Assembly: GCF_005144865.1 (NCBI RefSeq)
Contig: NZ_SWFM01000002.1
Coordinates: 558,001 to 622,000 of the forward strand
Source of the DNA: Guptibacillus hwajinpoensis
GTDB taxonomy: Bacteria > Bacillota > Bacilli > Bacillales > Guptibacillaceae
DNA: 64,000 nucleotides
Direction of reading: 5' to 3'
The notes beneath the pieces were generated by a model, which saw only the letters and a list, made by a program, of their open reading frames with translations, made no database searches and had not been told where the DNA came from. Made by a program: the position numbers and the translations under genes. This document shows, one piece after another, positions 52,185-59,509 of this stretch (position 1 is its first letter; the number at the start of each line of letters is the position of its first letter).

Positions 52185-52601
52185 ATGGGAGAGATTATAA
52201 AGTTTATCGTTGCTATAGTCAATGAACTTCATGACATTGTTATAACCATTATGTATGGTCTTGGGTTCAACGTCACCGATAAGCAGCTGCATTTCTGGGT
52301 TATTGGTTTACTGGGAATGGGAGGATTCATTGTCGTTCAATATCTGTTTCGTGTTCTTTCAAAATGGAGCATAACAGCTATTTCATTTATTTATACGATA
52401 ACAGTTCTGCTAGTCGTCGTGTTTGCGATCGAAATTCAACAGAAGATTACAGGTAGAGGAAATATGGAATTTGCTGATGCTGTCATTGGCCTTCAAGGAT
52501 TTATCGTCCTATTTCTTGTATATTTAGTCATTCGTCTTCTACTCGCTTGGAGTAAACGGTTGTATAAGTCGTTTACCAATAAGCAGAGTTATCCAAAATA
52601 G
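52185..52601 (+). CDS. Small membrane protein, possibly distantly VanZ-like
   Basis: A 138-residue protein with three clear hydrophobic helices (about residues 38-58, 63-84 and 98-118) and an amphipathic N-terminal segment. The loop EIQQKITGRGNMEFADA between helices two and three recalls the DE..Q....GR.....D pattern of VanZ proteins, but similarity is slight. No function is assigned. A single gene; a weak hairpin and T run follow at about 52611-52640. Confidence 0.6.
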   Translation: MGEIIKFIVAIVNELHDIVITIMYGLGFNVTDKQLHFWVIGLLGMGGFIVVQYLFRVLSKWSITAISFIYTITVLLVVVFAIEIQQKITGRGNMEFADAVIGLQGFIVLFLVYLVIRLLLAWSKRLYKSFTNKQSYPK

Positions 52602-52749
52602 AGCATAAGGGAAGGTCCTCGTTAGGGCTTTCTTTTTTTGTCGTGGTAAATGAAAAATGGAGAAAAAAGGATTGGATACGTTCTGCGTAGAAATATGAAG
52701 TATCTGAATATTTCAAAATGTTCTTATAATCAATGCGTTTAAATGCATT

Positions 52750-52777
52750 AAAAGAGGAGAGCCGTTTTGAGCTCTCC
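52750..52777 (-). terminator. Terminator for the minus-strand small gene
   Basis: Stem GGAGAGC / GCTCTCC with an 8-base loop; on the minus strand it is followed by TCTTTT. It lies 12 bases beyond the small gene's stop codon. Confidence 0.65.
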
Positions 52778-52788
52778 AGCGGTTATCT

Positions 52789-52926
52789 TTAATATGTCAT
52801 CTGAGTGAGAAAAGCAATAACTGCTCCAATTACTATTGCGGAGACAGGTAAAAGAAGATAAATCATCTTCTCTTTGCGCTGTCTTCTATATTGGATTTCT
52901 TCAGGTGTTAACCATGTACCTTTCAT
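52789..52926 (-). CDS. 45-residue single-helix membrane protein, paralogue A
   Basis: A 45-residue protein with a hydrophilic start (MKGTWLTPEEIQYRRQRKEK) and one helix (about 21-41). AGGGGGAAATGAT precedes the ATG. A longer frame up to 53127 is rejected because the added part has no ribosome site and a low-complexity, non-protein look. It matches the gene at 57943-58080 in length and layout: both read MK.W.TPE.IQ....RKEK followed by one helix. The family is unknown to me. Confidence 0.7.
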   Translation of the reverse strand: MKGTWLTPEEIQYRRQRKEKMIYLLLPVSAIVIGAVIAFLTQMTY

Positions 52927-53202
52927 ATCATTTCCCCCTGGTTTTTGCATAGATCGCAGTGGAGGCCGTATTCGGCAACTGGCTGACTTTCGGTGATTGT
53001 GTCCGCGAAGTCCCTTTAGCTTTGCGTCATCACTTTTCAATGATTTTGCCATTCTCGTACGATTTGCATATTTGTTGTTTTGAATAAAGGACATATATTT
53101 GTAAAAATTGTCGAAAAATGACTTCAATCACTAGTATAGCGCATTTTTATGGGGGTGTACATTGGGAAAATGAGTTTAATTTGCTTTATTATATTTAGGT
53201 TT

Positions 53203-53216
53203 TGTAAACGTTGTTT
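53203..53216 (+). promoter_or_regulatory. Candidate cre (CcpA) site before hutU
   Basis: TGTAAACGTTGTTT matches 12 of 14 positions of a cre consensus, 36 bases before the start codon. Histidine utilisation is under carbon catabolite repression in B. subtilis, so the position makes sense. No other regulator gene is nearby. Confidence 0.45.
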
Positions 53217-53252
53217 CCCAATATCTAACTTCAATTGAAATGAGGTGTAGGT

Positions 53253-54920
53253 GTGTCAGGAACTTATGAACGATATGTAATCAATCATTCTTATACTGGT
53301 AAGGAACTTCATACTAAAGGATGGGAGCAAGAAGCCGCGTTGCGAATGTTATTAAATAATTTGCATGAGAATGTTGCTGAGCGACCAGAGGAACTTGTTG
53401 TCTATGGAGGGATAGGGAAAGCGGCGCGAAACTGGCAAGCGTTCGAGAACATTGTTCAATCTCTGAAAAGGCTTGAATCAGATGAAACGCTCCTTATCCA
53501 ATCAGGGAAACCTGTCGCGATTTTTCGAACACACTCACAAGCTCCCCGCGTTCTCATAGCTAATTCGAATCTTGTCCCTTCACGCGCAACGTGGGAACAT
53601 TTTCACGAATTAGATCGCAAGGGTCTCATGATGTATGGACAAATGACGGCAGGTAGTTGGATCTATATTGGCAGTCAGGGAATTGTGCAAGGAACGTACG
53701 AAACGTTTGCGGAATGTGCAAGACAGCATTTCAATGGGACGCTGAAGGGAACACTTACACTAACGTCAGGACTCGGTGGCATGGGTGGGGCACAACCGCT
53801 AGCCGTTTCTCTAAATGGTGGCGTTAGTCTTTGTATTGAAGCCGATCCACTTCGAATACAAAAAAGAATTGATACCAATTATCTTGATAAAATGATTGAA
53901 GATTTGGATGAGGCAATAAAGGAAGCGAATCAGGCAAAAGATGCCGGAGTAGCCTTATCAATTGGCGTTCCTGGTAATGCGGCCGATCTACTTCCAGAAC
54001 TCTTGAGAAAAGGAGTCTTACCAGACATTGTAACCGATCAAACATCAGCTCATGATCCGCTTAATGGCTATATTCCATCAGGTTTTAATGTGGAAGAAGC
54101 AAGTCGGTTAAGAACAGTTTCTCCGGAGGAATACTGTAAACGTTCAAATGAGAGCATGGCGATCCATGTGAAAGCGATGCTAGAGATGCAGGAAAAAGGC
54201 TCAATCGCTTTTGATTATGGCAATAATATTCGTCAAGTTGCATATGATCAAGGCGTTCTTAATGCTTTTTCTATTAAAGGTTTTGTACCTGAATACATTA
54301 GGCCGCAGTTCTGTGAAGGCAAAGGACCATTCCGCTGGGTCGCTCTTTCTGGTGACGAAGAGGATATTCGAAAAATTGATGAGCGAATGCTTATGGAATT
54401 TAAGGAAAACGAGCATCTGTGCCACTGGATTAAGATGGCACAGAAAAAAATCGCTTTTCAAGGACTTCCAGCTAGGATTTGCTGGCTAGGATACGGAGAA
54501 CGAGCCAGATTCGGAACAATTATTAACGACATGGTTGCTTCAGGAGAATTAGCTGCTCCAATAGTTATTGGTCGTGATCATCTTGACGCTGGATCAGTAG
54601 CATCACCGAACCGTGAAACGGAGAATATGCTTGATGGAACCGATGCGGTTGCAGACTGGCCAATTTTAAACGCACTTGTTAACGCAGTAGGTGGAGCTAG
54701 CTGGATCTCATTCCATCATGGCGGAGGTGTGGGGATGGGGTATTCGCTTCATGCGGGTATGGTCATCGTAGCTGATGGTACGAAGTCAGCAGAAGAGAGG
54801 TTAAATCGAGTACTAACGACCGATCCCGGAATGGGTGTCGTCCGGCATGCGGATGCGGGCTACCCTACAGCGATTAAGTTCGCACAGGAAAATGGGATCG
54901 ATATGCCATCGCTTGATTAG
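53253..54920 (+). CDS. hutU: Urocanate hydratase
   Basis: A 555-residue NAD-dependent enzyme, second step of histidine degradation (urocanate to imidazolonepropionate). Full length and clearly typical: [48 protein letters not shown], the conserved cysteine in [15 protein letters not shown], and [12 protein letters not shown]. Start GTG 53253, with GAGGTG upstream. First gene of hutU-hutI-hutG; histidase (hutH), usually at the head of the operon, is not next to it. Confidence 0.95.
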   Translation: MSGTYERYVINHSYTGKELHTKGWEQEAALRMLLNNLHENVAERPEELVVYGGIGKAARNWQAFENIVQSLKRLESDETLLIQSGKPVAIFRTHSQAPRVLIANSNLVPSRATWEHFHELDRKGLMMYGQMTAGSWIYIGSQGIVQGTYETFAECARQHFNGTLKGTLTLTSGLGGMGGAQPLAVSLNGGVSLCIEADPLRIQKRIDTNYLDKMIEDLDEAIKEANQAKDAGVALSIGVPGNAADLLPELLRKGVLPDIVTDQTSAHDPLNGYIPSGFNVEEASRLRTVSPEEYCKRSNESMAIHVKAMLEMQEKGSIAFDYGNNIRQVAYDQGVLNAFSIKGFVPEYIRPQFCEGKGPFRWVALSGDEEDIRKIDERMLMEFKENEHLCHWIKMAQKKIAFQGLPARICWLGYGERARFGTIINDMVASGELAAPIVIGRDHLDAGSVASPNRETENMLDGTDAVADWPILNALVNAVGGASWISFHHGGGVGMGYSLHAGMVIVADGTKSAEERLNRVLTTDPGMGVVRHADAGYPTAIKFAQENGIDMPSLD

Positions 54921-54931
54921 GAGGGAGCCCG

Positions 54932-56206
54932 ATGAAAAAACCGCTTTTTCTACAAGATGCGAATGAGTTGATTACTCTTAAAGGATCGTCTTCTGCTCCT
55001 TTAGTGAAGCCTGTCGAATCAGATTTATCGCTTATCCAGAACGGAAGTGTGTTAATTGATAACGGAACGATACTAGCAGTCGGCAAAACATCTGAACTGA
55101 AGCAACGGTTTCCTCAATTAACAAGTGAAGCAGATGTAATAGACGCAAGAGGAAAGCTTGTGACACCAGGATTTGTCGATCCTCATACGCATCTTGTCTT
55201 TGCTGGGTCTAGGGAACAGGAATTTGCGATGAGATTAAAAGGTGCTTCGTATTTGGACATCATGCACGCAGGTGGAGGGATCTATGCGACGACTGAGCAG
55301 ACAAGGTTAGCAAGTCATCAGCTATTATATGAGCAAAGCTACGAACGTCTTGATCGGTTAATGAAGCAGGGTGTAACGACAGTCGAAGCCAAAAGTGGTT
55401 ATGGTCTTGACCTTGAAAATGAGAAAAAACAGCTTGAAGTTGCTCGTGAATTAAATCAAAAGCACGCTCTAGATCTTGTTAGTACATTTATGGGAGCACA
55501 TGCTGTTCCGTCATCTTACAAAGCAGCTCCAGAGGAGTTTATTACTTATTTAATTAAAGACGTAATGCCGGTCATTGCTGCAGAAGGATTAGCAGAATTC
55601 AATGATGTCTTTTGTGAGAAGGGCGTCTTTACAGTTGAACAATCACGACGTGTGTTAGAGGCAGGAAGGCGTCTTGGTCTCTCTCCTAAAATTCATGCAG
55701 ATGAATTGGAGTCATATGGTGGAGCGGAGCTAGCGGCAGAGCTCGGAGCAGTTTCTGCGGATCATTTACTATGTGCTTCTGAAGCAGGTATGGATCAAAT
55801 GGCAACAGCAGGAGTAGTAGCTGTTCTACTCCCTGGGACAGCCTTCTTTCTACAGAAGAAGATGGCGAATGCGAGAAGGATGATCGATCGCGGTGTACCT
55901 GTCGCCCTTTCAACTGATTGTAACCCTGGTTCATCACCAACCGTTTCGACAGCCCTGATGATGAATTTTGGTTGTTTGCAAATGGGAATGACGCCTGCTG
56001 AAGTTCTTGTAGCTGTGACAATTAATGCTGCACATGCGATTAACAGAGGGAGCGATATTGGAAGTATTGAGGTTGGAAAAAAAGCAGATCTTCTTCTGTT
56101 TTCCGTTCCAACACATCATCATCTTCATTACCACTTTGGAGAAAACCATGTAGAACGAGTCATTAAGAATGGAGTCGTACGAGTAAGGGAAGGGATGTTG
56201 ATATGA
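54932..56206 (+). CDS. hutI: Imidazolonepropionase
   Basis: A 424-residue metal-dependent amidohydrolase, third step of histidine degradation, giving formiminoglutamate. Metal ligands are visible in DPHTHLVFAGSRE, GAHAVP, KIHADELESYGGAEL and STDCNPGSSPT. Start ATG 54932, eleven bases after hutU and with AGGAGGG upstream; the stop overlaps hutG by four bases. Confidence 0.95.
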   Translation: MKKPLFLQDANELITLKGSSSAPLVKPVESDLSLIQNGSVLIDNGTILAVGKTSELKQRFPQLTSEADVIDARGKLVTPGFVDPHTHLVFAGSREQEFAMRLKGASYLDIMHAGGGIYATTEQTRLASHQLLYEQSYERLDRLMKQGVTTVEAKSGYGLDLENEKKQLEVARELNQKHALDLVSTFMGAHAVPSSYKAAPEEFITYLIKDVMPVIAAEGLAEFNDVFCEKGVFTVEQSRRVLEAGRRLGLSPKIHADELESYGGAELAAELGAVSADHLLCASEAGMDQMATAGVVAVLLPGTAFFLQKKMANARRMIDRGVPVALSTDCNPGSSPTVSTALMMNFGCLQMGMTPAEVLVAVTINAAHAINRGSDIGSIEVGKKADLLLFSVPTHHHLHYHFGENHVERVIKNGVVRVREGMLI

Positions 56207-57207
56207 GTCAATATCCTTATCCAATGCTTGATAGGCCTTTTGCTGTTTATCGAAAAGAGGATGAAAAAAGGGAGAAAAATGTGAGTGAATGGATTCAAAC
56301 GTTACCGACGTCTGGTAATTACAGTTTGGAGAAATATGATGCCGTTCTTCTAGGTGTTCCACTTTCACGTTCATCAATCTCTGCATCTGCAGCTAGCGAA
56401 GCTCCAAACGCAATGAGAAGCGCTTGGAAATATTTCTCCACATATCAGATTGAATCAAATATTGATTTAGATGATATGCAAATCGTTGATTTAGGAGATG
56501 TAAAACAGTCTATTACTGATATCGCACAATCTCATCGTTCCATTAGTGAAGCAATGTATGCAATAAGAAGTAACCATCCTCACGCTTTACCTGTGTGCGT
56601 TGGTGGAGATCATTCCGTTACCGCTCGTCTTATTCAGGGGTGGAAACGTGCACATCCTGAGCAGACGATCGGTATATTACAGTTTGATACGCACTTTGAT
56701 TTGCGTCCTCTTGACCAAGGCCCAACGAATGGTACACCAATGCGCCTTCTAATTGAAGAAGGTATTGTGGAAGGAAAACATATTCATACCCTTGGTCTAC
56801 ACGGGTTTTTCAATAGTCGGTCACTGAAGGAATATGCTGATGCAGTAGGTATTACCTATCGAACGATGAACGAAATGCGAAGAAATGGAATTTCAAGAAC
56901 GGTGAAGGAATCGATCGACGCATTGAATCAGAACGTTGATGTCATTTATGTAACTGTTGATATGGACGTCCTTGATACGGCCTATGCACCTGGCGCTCCA
57001 GCCTCAACACCAGGTGGGATGAGGACGGATGAACTTTTTGAAGCTGTATTTCTTGCAGGGCAATCGCCAAAAGCTGCGGCAATGGATATTGTTTGTCTTG
57101 ATCCACGATTAGATACAAGGGAAGCAACTGTGAAAGCTGGCGTGCATGTGATGCTTTGTTTTCTTACAGGATTTTGGGATAGAAAAAAGAGGACGATGGG
57201 CCAATAA
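56203..57207 (+). CDS. hutG: Formimidoylglutamase
   Basis: A 334-residue ureohydrolase-family enzyme that releases formamide from formiminoglutamate, yielding glutamate. Manganese-site motifs: VGGDHSVTA, FDTHFDLRP (most relatives have DAH.D) and VTVDMDVLDTAYAPG, followed by STPGGM. Translation is coupled to hutI by an ATGA overlap. The end of the gene lies inside a perfect terminator. Confidence 0.92.
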   Translation: MSQYPYPMLDRPFAVYRKEDEKREKNVSEWIQTLPTSGNYSLEKYDAVLLGVPLSRSSISASAASEAPNAMRSAWKYFSTYQIESNIDLDDMQIVDLGDVKQSITDIAQSHRSISEAMYAIRSNHPHALPVCVGGDHSVTARLIQGWKRAHPEQTIGILQFDTHFDLRPLDQGPTNGTPMRLLIEEGIVEGKHIHTLGLHGFFNSRSLKEYADAVGITYRTMNEMRRNGISRTVKESIDALNQNVDVIYVTVDMDVLDTAYAPGAPASTPGGMRTDELFEAVFLAGQSPKAAAMDIVCLDPRLDTREATVKAGVHVMLCFLTGFWDRKKRTMGQ

Positions 57208-57224
57208 TGGCCCATCGTCCTCTT
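57187..57224. terminator. Terminator of the hut operon
   Basis: Perfect 16-bp stem AAGAGGACGATGGGCC with its complement and a 6-base AATAAT loop that contains the hutG stop codon. It may also end the minus-strand small gene beyond it. Confidence 0.85.
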
Positions 57225-57238
57225 AAGCGAGCAGTCGT

Positions 57239-57394
57239 TTATTCCTGGGTTAACAGCTCTCGCTCTATGATGAATTCGATTAAATGGTATTCATTTTCTT
57301 GAAGGTTTCGACCAAGTTTCATTTCAAATTCATAAATCAACTCTCTGTAACGAGACTCAGAAAATGATGTAAGGTGAATGATTGATTCTTCCAT
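57239..57394 (-). CDS. Small acidic protein, 51 residues
   Basis: A 51-residue helical, acidic protein (MEESIIHLTSFSESRYRELI at the start, ending IERELLTQE) with GGGGGGGAAG just upstream of the ATG. Its size and spacing of hydrophobics suit a small two-helix regulator, perhaps of the Sda or YneF sort, but I recognise no family. It converges on the hut terminator. Confidence 0.6.
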   Translation of the reverse strand: MEESIIHLTSFSESRYRELIYEFEMKLGRNLQENEYHLIEFIIERELLTQE

Positions 57395-57557
57395 GAATCT
57401 TCCCCCCCTAAATTTATGAATGAATTTCCACTATTATAGCCAATTCGTATGTGGATTTTAAATTACGGGCATAGTTTACAGAAAATTTAGATATTTTTAT
57501 TTTGCACATGAAAGCACAAAGTAAGTTCAAACTAAGGTGTGAAGGGAGGTCGTTTTT

Positions 57558-57692
57558 ATGAAGAAACGTAAAGCGCAACCACATGCAGCGATAACAAATA
57601 ATCAAACCCCGGTAGAAAGTCTTCCTAATGCCGAATCAGAATACAAGCGAAGCAAACATAAAGAAGTAACTGCCCCTAAATTGGAGCAATAA
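57558..57692 (+). CDS. Small hydrophilic basic protein, 44 residues
   Basis: A 44-residue frame rich in Lys, Asn, Pro and Glu (start MKKRKAQPHAAITNNQ) with GGGAGGT seven bases before the ATG. The KRKA opening recalls small acid-soluble spore proteins such as SspO, but the rest does not match. Unknown; possibly a spore protein. Confidence 0.5.
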   Translation: MKKRKAQPHAAITNNQTPVESLPNAESEYKRSKHKEVTAPKLEQ

Positions 57693-57761
57693 GTTTTGCT
57701 AATAAAGACTCTTTTCTATAGGCTATTTTTGTAGACTATGTTCCTATAAGAGAAGTGGACG

Positions 57762-57891
57762 GTTTCCACTTCAGGATGCTCGCTTTCCGCGGTGGGGCGG
57801 TGAGCCTCCTCGTCGCGCTTTAGGCGCGCCTGTGGGGTCTCACCTGTTTCGCTAGTCCCGCAGAAGTCGAGCACCTTCCGCTACAATCAAC
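57762..57891 (-). repeat. GC-rich intergenic repeat, copy 11
   Basis: Reverse copy with some decay at its left end (TTTCCACTTCAGGAT) and an altered palindromic centre (GCGCTTTAGGCGCGCC). The left flank includes a trace of the outer arm (AGACTCTTTTCTATAGG, near 57706). Confidence 0.8.
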
Positions 57892-57942
57892 TTTGTTGGG
57901 TGAATTTTTAATACAAAATATCTTTAACAAACAACAACCTTA

Positions 57943-58080
57943 TTAAATACCCTGATTCGAAATAATAGCAATTAGAACACCAAGTATGATTGAAAAGATC
58001 GGAATGGCAAGGAAAAGGACCTTTTCCTTGCGTTTTTTCTGGAATTGGATTTGTTCAGGTGTTCTCCAATTTCTCTTCAT
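57943..58080 (-). CDS. 45-residue single-helix membrane protein, paralogue B
   Basis: 45 residues with the same plan as 52789-52926: MKRNWRTPEQIQFQKKRKEK followed by one helix (about 21-40). GGAGCAGGGTACA precedes the ATG. The repeated motif MK.W.TPE.IQ..K.RKEK in two separate genes argues that both are real and that they form a small family. Confidence 0.7.
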   Translation of the reverse strand: MKRNWRTPEQIQFQKKRKEKVLFLAIPIFSIILGVLIAIISNQGI

Positions 58081-58304
58081 TGTACCCTGCTCCTCCGTTT
58101 TCGCGCAGTCTCATTGTAACTGTTATTTTCTGATATAATTTCAAGTAAATTAAGAAACGATTTGACCTATTATTTCTATTATCGGCTGCTTTCTTGAATA
58201 GATATAGTTCTTCTTGTCGAATTATAAGAAATAATCTTTATAGCCTGCTTTTATTCAAATTAATGGAAGTAAATAGGGATATTTGACATAGGAGAGTGAA
58301 AAAA

Positions 58305-58757
58305 ATGCCTGTTATTTATCTTGAGACCTTTATAGAAGCTCCTATAGAAACGTGCTTTGATTATGCGAGAAATGTTGAAGCGCATATGAAAAGTACCGAG
58401 GAGACAAAGGAACGAGCTGTAGATGGAGTAACAACAGGGGTAATGGAGAACGGTGATTCCGTTACATGGGAAGCCGTTCATTTTGGAATAAAGCAACGTC
58501 TAACTGCTGAAATAACGGCTATGCACAAACCTGATTGGTTTATTGATGAAATGGTCTCTGGTGCTTTTAAGTCTTTTGTACATACACACCGTTTCGAAGA
58601 CATGGGACAAGTGACTCTTATGATTGATCAGTTTATTTATAAAGCCCCATTTGGTGTACTAGGCTCAATTGCTAACGTTCTGTTTTTGAAGAAATACATG
58701 AAAGAACTTCTAGAAAAAAGAGCCCTTCAGTTAAAAAGCATGGCTGAAAACAGCTGA
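58305..58757 (+). CDS. SRPBCC (START-like) family protein
   Basis: A 150-residue protein with the helix-grip layout of the SRPBCC superfamily: an opening strand with ETFIEAPIETCFDYARNVE, then VTWEAVHFGI.Q.LTAEI, and the closing helix LKKYMKELLEKRALQLK. These proteins bind hydrophobic ligands; the ligand here is unknown. Start ATG 58305, nine bases after AGGAGAG; GTG 58296 is less likely. Confidence 0.75.
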   Translation: MPVIYLETFIEAPIETCFDYARNVEAHMKSTEETKERAVDGVTTGVMENGDSVTWEAVHFGIKQRLTAEITAMHKPDWFIDEMVSGAFKSFVHTHRFEDMGQVTLMIDQFIYKAPFGVLGSIANVLFLKKYMKELLEKRALQLKSMAENS

Positions 58758-58811
58758 ATAACACCCTTTCTTTTAGGCAATACTTGAATTGCTTTGAAAG
58801 GAGGGGGAATG

Positions 58812-59297
58812 ATGACGAGTGTATCTATGTTCGTGACAGTGATGGTAAGATGCTGGCTATGCATTGGGCTATTTCTATCGACTGTAGCCATGCTGACATT
58901 AGTCGGTCATGAGCCTTCACCTTTTTTAGTGAAGTTGTTTACTTCTGTTGTCAAAGCGAAGGGATTTCACTATGGTCCACTTACACTCAGCGTCATCAAC
59001 AATGGCGAGCTAGGATTAACGCATTTTATCATTCGAAAACTAGGCCACTTCTTTGTTTATAGTTTCCTAACAATCTTTCTACTCTATTTTCCTCTTACAA
59101 AATCTTCTTTCCTTAAACCAATATTTGTTTTTACGATTGTTTGCGCGTTTGCTGTTACAGATGAATTTGTGCAGGCTTTTATTCCAGGTAGAACGTCTTT
59201 AGTTATGGACGTATTTGTTGATTTGATAGGGAGCCTCCACGGGTTAATTTTATATAGCATATGGCAAAAATGTTATTCAGCAAAAACTCTCCATTAA
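58812..59297 (+). CDS. VanZ-like membrane protein, second copy
   Basis: About 161 residues with four hydrophobic helices and the VanZ pattern: FIIRKLGHFFVYSFL and TDEFVQAFIPGRTSLVMDVF. AAGGAGGGGG lies just upstream of ATG 58809 and 58812; spacing favours 58812. 54 bases after the SRPBCC gene and maybe cotranscribed. Confidence 0.78.
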   Translation: MTSVSMFVTVMVRCWLCIGLFLSTVAMLTLVGHEPSPFLVKLFTSVVKAKGFHYGPLTLSVINNGELGLTHFIIRKLGHFFVYSFLTIFLLYFPLTKSSFLKPIFVFTIVCAFAVTDEFVQAFIPGRTSLVMDVFVDLIGSLHGLILYSIWQKCYSAKTLH

Positions 59298-59310
59298 TGG
59301 AGAGTTTTTT
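59282..59310 (+). terminator. Terminator of the second VanZ-like gene
   Basis: Perfect 11-bp stem AAAAACTCTCC / GGAGAGTTTTT with a 6-base loop, then further T; it covers the stop codon. Confidence 0.85.
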
Positions 59311-59509
59311 TGGTTTGTGCATCAAATTGAATCTGCAATACTTTTATAGTAAAAATATCCTATGGTTTCGACAATGTTCATAGGTCTTCTATTTTATTTT
59401 TATAAGATTAGCAAAATGAGAGCTATTTTATGGCAAATTTATGCTAAAGTGTTAAAAAGGGAGAATATATCTAAAATTTTCTTTAAAAAAGTATAGGGGG
59501 AAAAGGGAT

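Noticed and set aside
52927..53127. Upstream extension of the 45-residue membrane protein on the minus strand, and a frameshifted basic peptide in the same stretch.
   Set aside because: No ribosome site and no family resemblance for the extension; the peptide in the other frame has no start codon.
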